Assembly (NCBI GenBank): GCA_050943225.1
Contig: JBMNOT010000106.1
Span: 1-7,247, forward strand
Direction: 5' to 3'
DNA: 7,247 nt
Source: SZUA-584 sp050943225
GTDB taxonomy: Bacteria; Bacillota; Clostridia; Christensenellales; SZUA-584
Part shown: positions 1 through 5,397 of the stretch, in pieces
Layout: every line of letters starts with the position of its first letter
Numbering within the stretch: position 1 is the first letter of the stretch
Notes under the pieces: generated by a model
Told to the model about the DNA's origin: nothing
The model's database searches: none
The model's input: the letters and a program-made list of their open reading frames with translations, nothing else
Position numbers and translations under genes: made by a program

Positions 1-371
1 TGGACGGCAGCTACCATGAGGTGGACTCGTCGGAAATCGCGTTTAAGATCGCGGGTTCCATGGCGTTCAAGGACGCGATGAAGAATGCGTCGCCGGTGCT
101 GCTGGAGCCGATCATGTCGGTGGAAGTACACATGCCGGATGAGTATCTGGGCGATGTGCTGGGCAACCTGAACGCACGGCGCGGGCAGATCGAGGGCACG
201 GAAATGCGCGCCGGCGTGCAGGTGATCAGGGCTCAGGTGCCGCTGTCGGAGATGTTCGGCTATGCGACGGATTTGCGGAACCGGACGCAGGGCCGCGGAA
301 CGTTTACGATGCAGTTTTTACATTACAGGGAAGTGCCGAGGAGTATTGCCGAGAAGATCATCGGCGCCTGA
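1..371 (+). CDS. fusA: Elongation factor G, C-terminal part (5' truncated by the window edge)
   Basis: EF-G is the cytoplasmic GTPase that drives ribosomal translocation after peptide bond formation and also takes part in ribosome recycling. Only the last 122 residues are visible, read from base 3 in frame and ending at TGA 369-371. The first visible residues (DGSYHEVDSSEIAFKIAG) match the end of domain IV. The segment from PVLLEPIMSVEVHMP to the end is domain V, with the family hallmarks GNLNARRGQIEG, VPLSEMFGYATDLR and QGRGTFTMQF. The GTPase domain and the tip of domain IV lie outside the window, so the main EF-G cannot be formally separated from a close paralogue. The tuf gene directly downstream strongly favours the canonical fusA of the str operon. 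A GTG at 21 opens a shorter frame but is an internal codon, not a start. Confidence 0.96.
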   Translation, partial: DGSYHEVDSSEIAFKIAGSMAFKDAMKNASPVLLEPIMSVEVHMPDEYLGDVLGNLNARRGQIEGTEMRAGVQVIRAQVPLSEMFGYATDLRNRTQGRGTFTMQFLHYREVPRSIAEKIIGA

Positions 372-384
372 AAACCAAAGGTTA

Positions 385-420
385 TTTTAAACGGCCGTAT
401 AAAACGGAGGCCGTTTGTAA
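385..420 (+). other. Perfect 8-bp hairpin in the fusA-tuf gap
   Basis: AAACGGCC (389-396) pairs with GGCCGTTT (409-416) around a 12-base loop, and a T.G plus two T-A pairs can extend the base. No T-run follows (GTAACA), so it does not look like an intrinsic terminator. It sits about 30 bases upstream of the tuf Shine-Dalgarno. ACGG at 404-407 inside the loop can pair instead with CCGT on either arm, so alternative folds exist. Plausible roles are an RNA processing or stability element, or weak attenuation between fusA and tuf; none is shown by the sequence. Confidence 0.5.
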
Positions 421-460
421 CACAAATAATTGATCCAACAATGATGAGGAGGAGAAACCA

Positions 461-1672
461 ATGGCAAAAGCTAAGTTTGAGAGAACCAAACCCCATGTCA
501 ACATCGGCACGATCGGTCATGTTGACCACGGCAAAACGACACTGACGGCTGCTATCACGATGGCTTTGGCTCAGCAGGGTAAAGCAAAAGTCATGAATTA
601 TGACGAAATAGACAAGGCGCCGGAAGAAAAAGAGCGCGGCATTACGATCAACACCTCGCACGTTGAGTACGAGACGGATAAGCGCCACTATGCGCACGTG
701 GACTGCCCGGGTCACGCCGACTACGTGAAGAACATGATCACCGGTGCGGCGCAGATGGACGGCGCGATTCTCGTTGTGTCCGCTGCGGACGGCCCGATGC
801 CCCAGACCCGTGAGCATATCCTGCTTGCCCGTCAGGTTAACGTGCCGTACATCGTTGTGTTCATGAACAAGGTCGACCAGGTTGACGACGAAGAGCTCTT
901 GGAGCTGGTCGAGATGGAAGTACGCGACCTGCTGTCTTCCTACGACTTCCCGGGAGACGAAATTCCGGTCATCCGCGGCAGCGCGCTGCAGGCGATGGAA
1001 GCTCTGGCGGCTGGCAAGAATGCGAATGAAGCTCCCGAGTGCAAGTGCATTTTCGAGCTGATGGACGCGGTGGACAGCTACATTCCCACGCCCGAGCGTG
1101 CTGCTGACAAGCCGTTCCTGATGCCTGTTGAAGACGTGTTCTCCATCACCGGCCGCGGCACCGTGGCGACGGGCAGAGTGGAGAGAGGTACCATCAAGGT
1201 GGGCGATTCCGTTGAGATGGTCGGTCTGTCCGATGAAATCCGTGAAGTGGTCGTCACCGGTGTGGAAATGTTCCGCAAGATGCTCGACGAGGCCATCGCA
1301 GGCGACAACATCGGCGTGCTGCTCCGCGGCGTGCAGAGGGACGAGATCGAGCGCGGTATGGTACTTGCGAAGAAGGGTACGATCAAGCCACACACCAAAT
1401 TCAAAGGCCAGGTTTACGTGCTGAAGAAGGAAGAGGGCGGCCGTCATACGCCGTTCTTCAACGGCTACCGTCCGCAGTTCTACTTCAGAACGACCGACGT
1501 GACGGGCACCATCAAGCTGCCGGAAGGCGTTGAGATGGTCATGCCGGGCGACAACATCGATATGGAAATCGAGCTGATCACCCCCATCGCTATCGAGGAA
1601 GGCCTCCGTTTTGCTATCCGCGAGGGCGGCAGAACAGTGGGTTCCGGCGTTGTGGTCAGCGTCATCGAATAA
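461..1672 (+). CDS. tuf: Elongation factor Tu
   Basis: EF-Tu is the abundant cytoplasmic GTPase that delivers aminoacyl-tRNA to the ribosomal A site. The protein is 403 residues, full length for the family. Visible G motifs are GHVDHGKT (19-26, P-loop), RGITI (59-63, switch I with Thr62), DCPGH (81-85, catalytic His85), NKVD (136-139) and GSAL (173-176). Domains 2 and 3 follow (about 210-300 and 301-403), with GRGTVATGRVERG and the conserved GRHTPFF / YRPQFYFRTTDVTG and FAIREGGRTVG segments. The residues of the FAIRE segment where elfamycin-resistance changes occur in E. coli are unchanged. The start is fixed by a perfect AGGAGG at 447-452, eight bases before ATG. The gene lies 89 bases after fusA, as in the str operon, but a strong terminator follows instead of rpsJ. 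Codon choice (AAC, GAC, CGT/CGC, GGC) looks more selected than in the genes downstream, as expected for a highly expressed gene. Confidence 0.99.
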   Translation: MAKAKFERTKPHVNIGTIGHVDHGKTTLTAAITMALAQQGKAKVMNYDEIDKAPEEKERGITINTSHVEYETDKRHYAHVDCPGHADYVKNMITGAAQMDGAILVVSAADGPMPQTREHILLARQVNVPYIVVFMNKVDQVDDEELLELVEMEVRDLLSSYDFPGDEIPVIRGSALQAMEALAAGKNANEAPECKCIFELMDAVDSYIPTPERAADKPFLMPVEDVFSITGRGTVATGRVERGTIKVGDSVEMVGLSDEIREVVVTGVEMFRKMLDEAIAGDNIGVLLRGVQRDEIERGMVLAKKGTIKPHTKFKGQVYVLKKEEGGRHTPFFNGYRPQFYFRTTDVTGTIKLPEGVEMVMPGDNIDMEIELITPIAIEEGLRFAIREGGRTVGSGVVVSVIE

Positions 1673-1691
1673 CCGGGTTACAGAACGCCTG

Positions 1692-1727
1692 AAAAGGGGA
1701 GGTATTAACACCTCCCCTTTTGTTTTT
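1692..1727 (+). terminator. Rho-independent terminator of fusA-tuf
   Basis: AAAAGGGGAGGT (1692-1703) is perfectly complementary to ACCTCCCCTTTT (1710-1721), giving a 12-bp stem with a 6-base loop (ATTAAC). It is followed by G and five T. It begins about 20 bases after the tuf stop codon. The A-run on the 5' arm means it could also act on the opposite strand, but no gene on that strand points at it from within the window. Confidence 0.95.
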
Positions 1728-1784
1728 CGCTTGCGGGATACAGGTTATCAGCCAATACGAATCATTGTGGACTATCGTGAAAAA

Positions 1785-1814
1785 TTACCTTTTTCCGGTC
1801 ATATGTTGTAGAAT
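1785..1814 (+). promoter_or_regulatory. Weak promoter candidate upstream of pfkA
   Basis: TAGAAT at 1809-1814 matches the -10 consensus at five of six positions. The best partner is TTACCT at 1785-1790, an 18-base spacer away, which matches the -35 consensus at only three positions but follows an A-run (GAAAAA). A second -10-like hexamer, TATTAT at 1821-1826, has no usable -35. Since the tuf terminator lies just upstream and pfkA needs its own transcription, a promoter is expected in this A/T-rich patch, which contrasts with the GC-rich surroundings. The exact start is uncertain. Confidence 0.4.
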
Positions 1815-1829
1815 GTATGTTATTATAAA

Positions 1830-2018
1830 AACGAGATAACAGGCGGAGGCCCGGGCATGTTTTGTACAGTTGAGGGGCACGTTTGGAATAGGGCGCGCGC
1901 TTTTGTACGGCATGCGGGGTGCTTGATGCGGAGGGCACAGCCGTGGCGCCGATCCTGTATTAGACAGCGGTGCTGAAATGATATATGATGGGGAGCGGGG
2001 GAGTTATACTCCCGCTTT
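1830..2018 (+). other. Structured intergenic region: long pfkA leader or small RNA candidate
   Basis: This is most of the 387-base gap between tuf and pfkA, and no convincing coding sequence lies in it. Four nested helices can form: TACAG 1865-1869 with CTGTA 1955-1959; GGCGC 1892-1896 with GCGCC 1946-1950; ACGGC 1907-1911 with GCCGT 1940-1944; and GTGCTT 1919-1924 with GGGCAC 1933-1938 (two G.U pairs) closing the loop GATGCGGA. They leave a large one-sided bubble (1870-1891). A short CAGC-GGT-GCTG hairpin follows at 1965-1975, then the terminator-like hairpin at 1994-2016. The octamer TTTTGTAC occurs twice (1860-1867, 1901-1908). An interrupted rod bounded by a possible promoter and a hairpin could be a free-standing small RNA, with 6S-like architecture as one possibility, or an untranslated leader of pfkA. 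I recognise no known riboswitch or T-box core. In GC-rich DNA, short helices of this kind also arise by chance. Confidence 0.28.
1994..2018 (+). terminator. Terminator-like or attenuator hairpin before pfkA
   Basis: AGCGGG (1994-1999) pairs with CCCGCT (2011-2016) and AGT (2002-2004) with ACT (2008-2010), with a two-G bulge and a TAT loop: nine pairs in all. Only TTT follows before CCGG, so as an intrinsic terminator it is weak. It ends about 30 bases before the pfkA Shine-Dalgarno. It could end a small upstream RNA, attenuate pfkA, or shield the mRNA 5' end. Confidence 0.4.
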
Positions 2019-2059
2019 CCGGTTTATATTTAAGATAAATTTACCCAGAGGAAGAGACA

Positions 2060-3136
2060 ATGGCGAAACGCATCGGCATATTGACAAGCGGCGGGGACTG
2101 CCCCGGCCTGAATGCCGCTATCCGCGGCGTGGCCCGCGCGTCGTATCAGCTTTTCAGCGACGCGCAGATCGTGGGCATCATGGACGGGTTCGGCGGCCTT
2201 ATAGACCTGGAGTATCGCGAGATGGAGCGGCATGAGTTTTCCGGCATACTGACGCTGGGCGGCACCATACTGCGCACCTCGCGCCACCGGGATAAGATGA
2301 TACGCCAGAACAGCGGCAAATACCTCGACCCGTTCAGGATGATGGCGAAAAACTACGAGAAGATGGCGCTGGACTGCATCGTGGTGATCGGCGGCAACGG
2401 CACGCATACCGCGGCAGGGTTGCTGTATGATCAGAGCCTCAACGTGGTCAGCCTGCCCAAGACTATTGACAACGATGTGTGGGGTACGGATGTGACCTTC
2501 GGCTATCAGAGCGCTGTGGATATCGCAACGGACGTGATCGACAAGGTGCACAGCACCGCATTTTCGCACTCGCGCGTGATGGTGGTGGAGCTGATGGGCA
2601 ACGAGGCCGGCTGGCTGGCACTGTCCGCAGGCATCGCGGGCGGCGCGGACGTGATACTGATACCCGAGATACCGTACGACATCAACACCGTGGCGGACGT
2701 CATCAACGACCGCTACGAGAGCGGCAAGCACTACTCCATCATCGCAATAGCGGAAGGCGCGCGCAGCATCCACGACGACCCGGAGCAGAACCTCAAAGGG
2801 CAGCACTATTCGGTGGGTTATAAACTGGCCGACGAGCTGCGCAAGGTGATCGATATCGATACGCGCGTGGTGGTGCCGGGCCATTACCAGCGCGGCGGCG
2901 CGCCCTGCCCGTACGACCGGGTGCTGGCGACGCAGATGGGCGTGTACGCGGCGGGACTGATTGAGAGAGGCGAGTTCGGCACCACCGTGGCGGTAAAGGA
3001 CGGCAAAATCACGCACAACCTCATCAAGGACGTGGCGGGCAAAACCAAGACTGTGCCTCTGGACGCTCCGCTTTTGGACGTTGGCCGCAACGTGGGCGTC
3101 AGCTACGGCGAGCCCAAGGCAAAAAAGGCCGAATAA
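2060..3136 (+). CDS. pfkA: 6-phosphofructokinase with mixed ATP/PPi-type active site
   Basis: This cytoplasmic enzyme phosphorylates fructose 6-phosphate to fructose 1,6-bisphosphate in glycolysis. The 358-residue protein aligns along the PfkA family: TSGGDCPGLNAAIRG (9-23), GGNGT (111-115), PKTIDND (133-139, catalytic base Asp137), SHSRVMVVELMG (169-180), AEGA (231-234), TRVVVPGHYQRGG (268-280) and PYDRVLATQMG (284-294). By family alignment Arg172, Glu232, Arg269 and His275 are the sugar-phosphate residues. E. coli Gly104, an ATP-type mark, is kept as Gly114, while E. coli Gly124 is replaced by Lys134, the residue of pyrophosphate-dependent enzymes. E. coli Asp103 (Mg-ATP) is Asn113 and Arg171 is Asn181. 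The donor, ATP or PPi, therefore cannot be read off safely; Gly114 leans to ATP. The start is supported by AGAGG at 2047-2051, eight bases before ATG. The C-terminus is Lys-rich (PKAKKAE). The gene appears monocistronic, with gaps on both sides. Confidence 0.95.
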   Translation: MAKRIGILTSGGDCPGLNAAIRGVARASYQLFSDAQIVGIMDGFGGLIDLEYREMERHEFSGILTLGGTILRTSRHRDKMIRQNSGKYLDPFRMMAKNYEKMALDCIVVIGGNGTHTAAGLLYDQSLNVVSLPKTIDNDVWGTDVTFGYQSAVDIATDVIDKVHSTAFSHSRVMVVELMGNEAGWLALSAGIAGGADVILIPEIPYDINTVADVINDRYESGKHYSIIAIAEGARSIHDDPEQNLKGQHYSVGYKLADELRKVIDIDTRVVVPGHYQRGGAPCPYDRVLATQMGVYAAGLIERGEFGTTVAVKDGKITHNLIKDVAGKTKTVPLDAPLLDVGRNVGVSYGEPKAKKAE

Positions 3137-3175
3137 GCCGAGTCTGGAAAGTCATACCAGTTTGCGTGTCACAAT

Positions 3176-3212
3176 CCGCTGCAGGGTGGCTTGTTAGAGG
3201 ATACGGCAGCGG
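3176..3212 (+). repeat. 7-bp inverted repeat downstream of pfkA
   Basis: CCGCTGC (3176-3182) is complementary to GCAGCGG (3206-3212) across a 23-base loop, about 40 bases after the pfkA stop. There is no T-run, so it is not a clear terminator. It is the only sizeable structure in the first half of the pfkA-glmU gap, and it may stabilise the pfkA mRNA 3' end or be accidental. Confidence 0.35.
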
Positions 3213-3226
3213 CGCGGGCAGGTGGC

Positions 3227-3254
3227 GGGCTGTTTTGAGTAACGTTGACAGCCC
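3227..3254 (+). promoter_or_regulatory. Inverted repeat overlapping the glmU -35 box (possible operator)
   Basis: GGGCTGT (3227-3233) and ACAGCCC (3248-3254) form a perfect 7-bp inverted repeat with a 14-base centre. The right arm contains the last three bases of the TTGACA -35 box (3245-3250). A protein bound here would compete with RNA polymerase, so an operator is plausible. The hairpin could alternatively serve as a poor pfkA terminator, but only TTT is present and that lies in the loop. Confidence 0.35.
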
Positions 3255-3273
3255 CGGCGGAATCAACTAATAT
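3245..3273 (+). promoter_or_regulatory. Sigma-A-type promoter of the glmU operon
   Basis: A perfect -35 box TTGACA (3245-3250) is followed by an optimal 17-base spacer and TAATAT (3268-3273), which matches the -10 consensus at four of six positions. Transcription would start near 3280, leaving a short leader of about 43 bases before the glmU ATG. This is the best promoter in the window and probably drives glmU, the HAD gene, pth and mfd. Confidence 0.75.
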
Positions 3274-3322
3274 TGATATGGTTTTGGCGACATGGCTAAT
3301 GCGATAAGCGGGAGGCAAGGCG

Positions 3323-4687
3323 ATGTGTAAAGACTGCATAGCCATCATACTGGCGGCGGGCGAGGGCAAACGGATGAAATCCAAAACCCCGAAAGCGCTG
3401 CATATGGCGGCGGGCAAGCCGCTTGCCGGCTGGGTGGTGGACGCGGCCCGCGAGGCCACAGGAACCGCGCCGGTGCTGGTGATCGGCCACGGGGCGGATA
3501 AGGTGCGCGAGTATTTCGGCGACAGCGTGCGCTATGCCGTGCAGGAGAAGCAGCTGGGCTCCGGCCACGCCGTGATGGCCGCAAGGGAATACCTTGCCGG
3601 AGAGGGGTATGCCATCGTGGCGGCGGGCGACATGCCGCTGATACGGCCGCAAACGCTGGCAGCCATCGCGCAGCGGGCGATGGAAAAAAACCTGGGCGCG
3701 TGCCTGCTGACCGCAACAGTGGATGACCCGACGGGTTACGGCCGCGTGGTTCACGAAGGCGGCGGCGTTCGCATCGTGGAGCACCGCGACGCGACGGAAC
3801 AGCAGCGTGCCATCAAAGAGGTGAACTTGTCGGTTTACTGTTTCTATATACCGGCGCTGATAAAGGCGCTGGACAATTTAAAGCCCGACAACGACCAGGG
3901 CGAATACTACCTTACCGACTGCGTGCACGACATCGTCAGGCAGGGCTACGGCGTGGAGACGGCGCCTTGCGACGACCCGGATGAATACATCGGTGTGAAC
4001 GACCGCGTGCAGCTGGCGCAGGCGGCCCGGCTGCTTCGGCGACGCATCAACACCGCGCTGATGCGGGAGGGCGTGACGCTGATTGACCCGGACGCCGTGT
4101 ATATCGCCGCGACGGTGACGGTGGGCGCGGACACCGTGATCTACCCCGGCGTGACGCTGGAAGGCACCTCTGTGATCGGCTCGGGCGTGACTCTGTACCC
4201 CGGCAGCCGGATTGTAAACAGCAGAATTGGCGACGGCTCCAAAGTGCAGAACTCGGTGCTGCTGGATGCCGTGGTGGGCGATAATTCCACCATCGGCCCG
4301 TATGCGTACTTGAGACCCGGTTCAGTGGTGGGCAACGGCTGCCGCGTGGGCGATTTCGTGGAGGTTAAGAATTCGGTGATCCGCGACGGCGCGAAGGTAT
4401 CGCACCTGTCGTACATTGGCGACGGCGAGGTCGGCGAGAAGAGCAACATCGGCTGCGGCGTGGTGTTCGTCAACTACGACGGGCAGAAAAAGCACAAAAC
4501 GACGGTGGGCAAGAACGTGTTTGTGGGGTGCAACGTCAACCTGGTGGCGCCCGTGACGGTGGGCGACGGCGCTTACATCGCGGCGGGGTCCACCGTCACG
4601 GAGGACGTGGAGCCGGACGCGCTGTGCATCGCGCGGAGCCGCCAGATGGTGAAACCCGGCTGGGCCAAAAAGAGGCGCGGCGAATGA
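3323..4687 (+). CDS. glmU: Bifunctional N-acetylglucosamine-1-phosphate uridyltransferase / glucosamine-1-phosphate acetyltransferase
   Basis: GlmU acetylates glucosamine 1-phosphate with acetyl-CoA and then couples the product to UTP, giving UDP-GlcNAc for peptidoglycan and teichoic acids. The cytoplasmic protein is 454 residues, full length for the family. The N-terminal pyrophosphorylase domain (1-227) shows LAAGEGKRMKSKTPKALH (10-27, Lys24), QLGSGHA (77-83), GDMPL (102-106, metal ligand Asp103), GYG (138-140) and GVND (Asn226, second metal ligand). The linker helix RLLRRRINTALM leads into a left-handed beta-helix of hexapeptide repeats (about 250-440). Acetyltransferase residues appear in place: Arg331, Lys349, catalytic His361 with Tyr364, and NYDG (384-387) followed by KKHKT. 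Position 16 is Lys where many homologues have Thr (GTRM). GGAGG at 3311-3315, seven bases before ATG, fixes the start. The stop overlaps the next start as ATGA, indicating translational coupling. It is the first gene of the operon. Confidence 0.98.
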   Translation: MCKDCIAIILAAGEGKRMKSKTPKALHMAAGKPLAGWVVDAAREATGTAPVLVIGHGADKVREYFGDSVRYAVQEKQLGSGHAVMAAREYLAGEGYAIVAAGDMPLIRPQTLAAIAQRAMEKNLGACLLTATVDDPTGYGRVVHEGGGVRIVEHRDATEQQRAIKEVNLSVYCFYIPALIKALDNLKPDNDQGEYYLTDCVHDIVRQGYGVETAPCDDPDEYIGVNDRVQLAQAARLLRRRINTALMREGVTLIDPDAVYIAATVTVGADTVIYPGVTLEGTSVIGSGVTLYPGSRIVNSRIGDGSKVQNSVLLDAVVGDNSTIGPYAYLRPGSVVGNGCRVGDFVEVKNSVIRDGAKVSHLSYIGDGEVGEKSNIGCGVVFVNYDGQKKHKTTVGKNVFVGCNVNLVAPVTVGDGAYIAAGSTVTEDVEPDALCIARSRQMVKPGWAKKRRGE

Positions 4688-5397
4688 AGAAAGCGGTTTT
4701 CTTCGACTTGGACGGGACGCTGCTGCCGCTCGACATGGACAAATTTATGGCCGCGTTTATGAAGGTCGTCGTGGAGAGCGGTTTTTTTGAAAAGATCAGC
4801 GCGGAAGCGGGCGAGGATATATTCTGGCGCGCATTGCTTGCGATGCTGGATAACGACGGGCGCGCGCTGAACCGCGACGTGTTTTTCGAAGTGATCGCGG
4901 CGGAATCCGGCGCAGACCGCGACGAACTGATCGCCCATATGGAAGCGTTCTACCGGGGCGAGTTTTTGCGGCTGCAGCATGTGACGCGAGCGGACAAGCA
5001 TGTGAAGCGGACGGTGGAGGTTTTAAAGGACAAGGGCTACCGGCTGATACTCGCCACCAACCCGCTGTTTCCGCCTGTGGCGACGAACACGCGCGTGCGA
5101 TGGGCCGGCCTTAAGCCGGAAGATTTTGAATACATCACTTATTACGACAATTCCCATTACTGCAAGCCCAAAGCGGGATATTTTCAGGAAATTCTGGAGC
5201 GTACCGGCCTTGCTGCTGAGGAATGCTATATCGTAGGCAACGATGTGCGCGATGATCTCTCGGCTGTGGAGCTGGGCTTTGAAGCGTTTTTGGTGCTGGA
5301 CCATGTGATAGGAGATATTGAAAAGGGGCCGCCATGCCAAAAGGGAAGCTATTCGGATTTGTTAAGATTTACCGAAAATCTGCCCAAAATCATATAA
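4684..5397 (+). CDS. HAD-superfamily hydrolase, substrate unknown
   Basis: The protein has 237 residues and a haloacid dehalogenase-type fold, probably a phosphatase acting on a small metabolite in the cytoplasm. Motif I is FFDLDGTLL (6-14), with nucleophile Asp8 and acid/base Asp10. A helical cap lies between motifs I and II (about 15-110, C1 position). Motif II is LILATN (121-126, Thr125), motif III lies in YCKPK (159-163, Lys161 or Lys163), and motif IV is GNDVRDD (185-191, acidic Asp187 and Asp190/191). All catalytic positions are present, so it should be active. It has no signal peptide or membrane segment. The ATG overlaps the glmU stop by four bases; the open frame extends further upstream but only through glmU. 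The end overlaps pth by 64 bases. It lies where Firmicutes usually carry prs (and ctc), yet is unrelated to either. A phosphoglycolate- or sugar-phosphate-phosphatase role would fit the fold but is a guess. Confidence 0.9.
   Translation: MKKAVFFDLDGTLLPLDMDKFMAAFMKVVVESGFFEKISAEAGEDIFWRALLAMLDNDGRALNRDVFFEVIAAESGADRDELIAHMEAFYRGEFLRLQHVTRADKHVKRTVEVLKDKGYRLILATNPLFPPVATNTRVRWAGLKPEDFEYITYYDNSHYCKPKAGYFQEILERTGLAAEECYIVGNDVRDDLSAVELGFEAFLVLDHVIGDIEKGPPCQKGSYSDLLRFTENLPKII

Noticed and set aside
398..403. TATAAA as a -10 box for a tuf promoter
   Set aside because: No -35-like sequence lies 16-18 bases upstream (CCAAAG at 17), and the hexamer is inside the hairpin loop. tuf is most simply read from upstream of fusA.
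323..1711. A 462-codon open frame on the - strand covering almost all of tuf
   Set aside because: It mirrors the strongly biased codons of tuf and its translation is His/Arg/Val-rich with no recognisable domain; the + strand encodes an unmistakable EF-Tu. It is a shadow frame.
1728..2059. tRNA, T-box or known metabolite riboswitch in the tuf-pfkA gap
   Set aside because: No cloverleaf with a T-arm, no T-box core (GGGTGGNACCGCG-like), and no core of a common riboswitch that I could recognise by eye.
1978..2235. A + strand open frame (ATG 1978) running through the pre-pfkA hairpin into pfkA, considered as a leader peptide
   Set aside because: It has no stop before pfkA and continues 175 bases into it in another frame, with no good ribosome binding site and an Arg/Gly-rich translation. 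Not a leader peptide pattern.
2030..3016. A 328-codon open frame on the - strand over pfkA
   Set aside because: Same explanation: GC-rich codon bias of the + strand gene keeps the opposite frame open. The product shows low-complexity His/Ala/Arg composition and no family motif.
3137..3322. Intrinsic terminator for pfkA in the pfkA-glmU gap
   Set aside because: The two inverted repeats here (3176-3212 and 3227-3254) have no T-run after the stem, so neither meets the usual definition.
4528..4683. Upstream extension of the HAD gene to ATG 4528
   Set aside because: The extra residues are out-of-frame glmU sequence and lie ahead of a canonical HAD N-terminus (MKKAVFFDLDGT) that starts exactly at ATG 4684.
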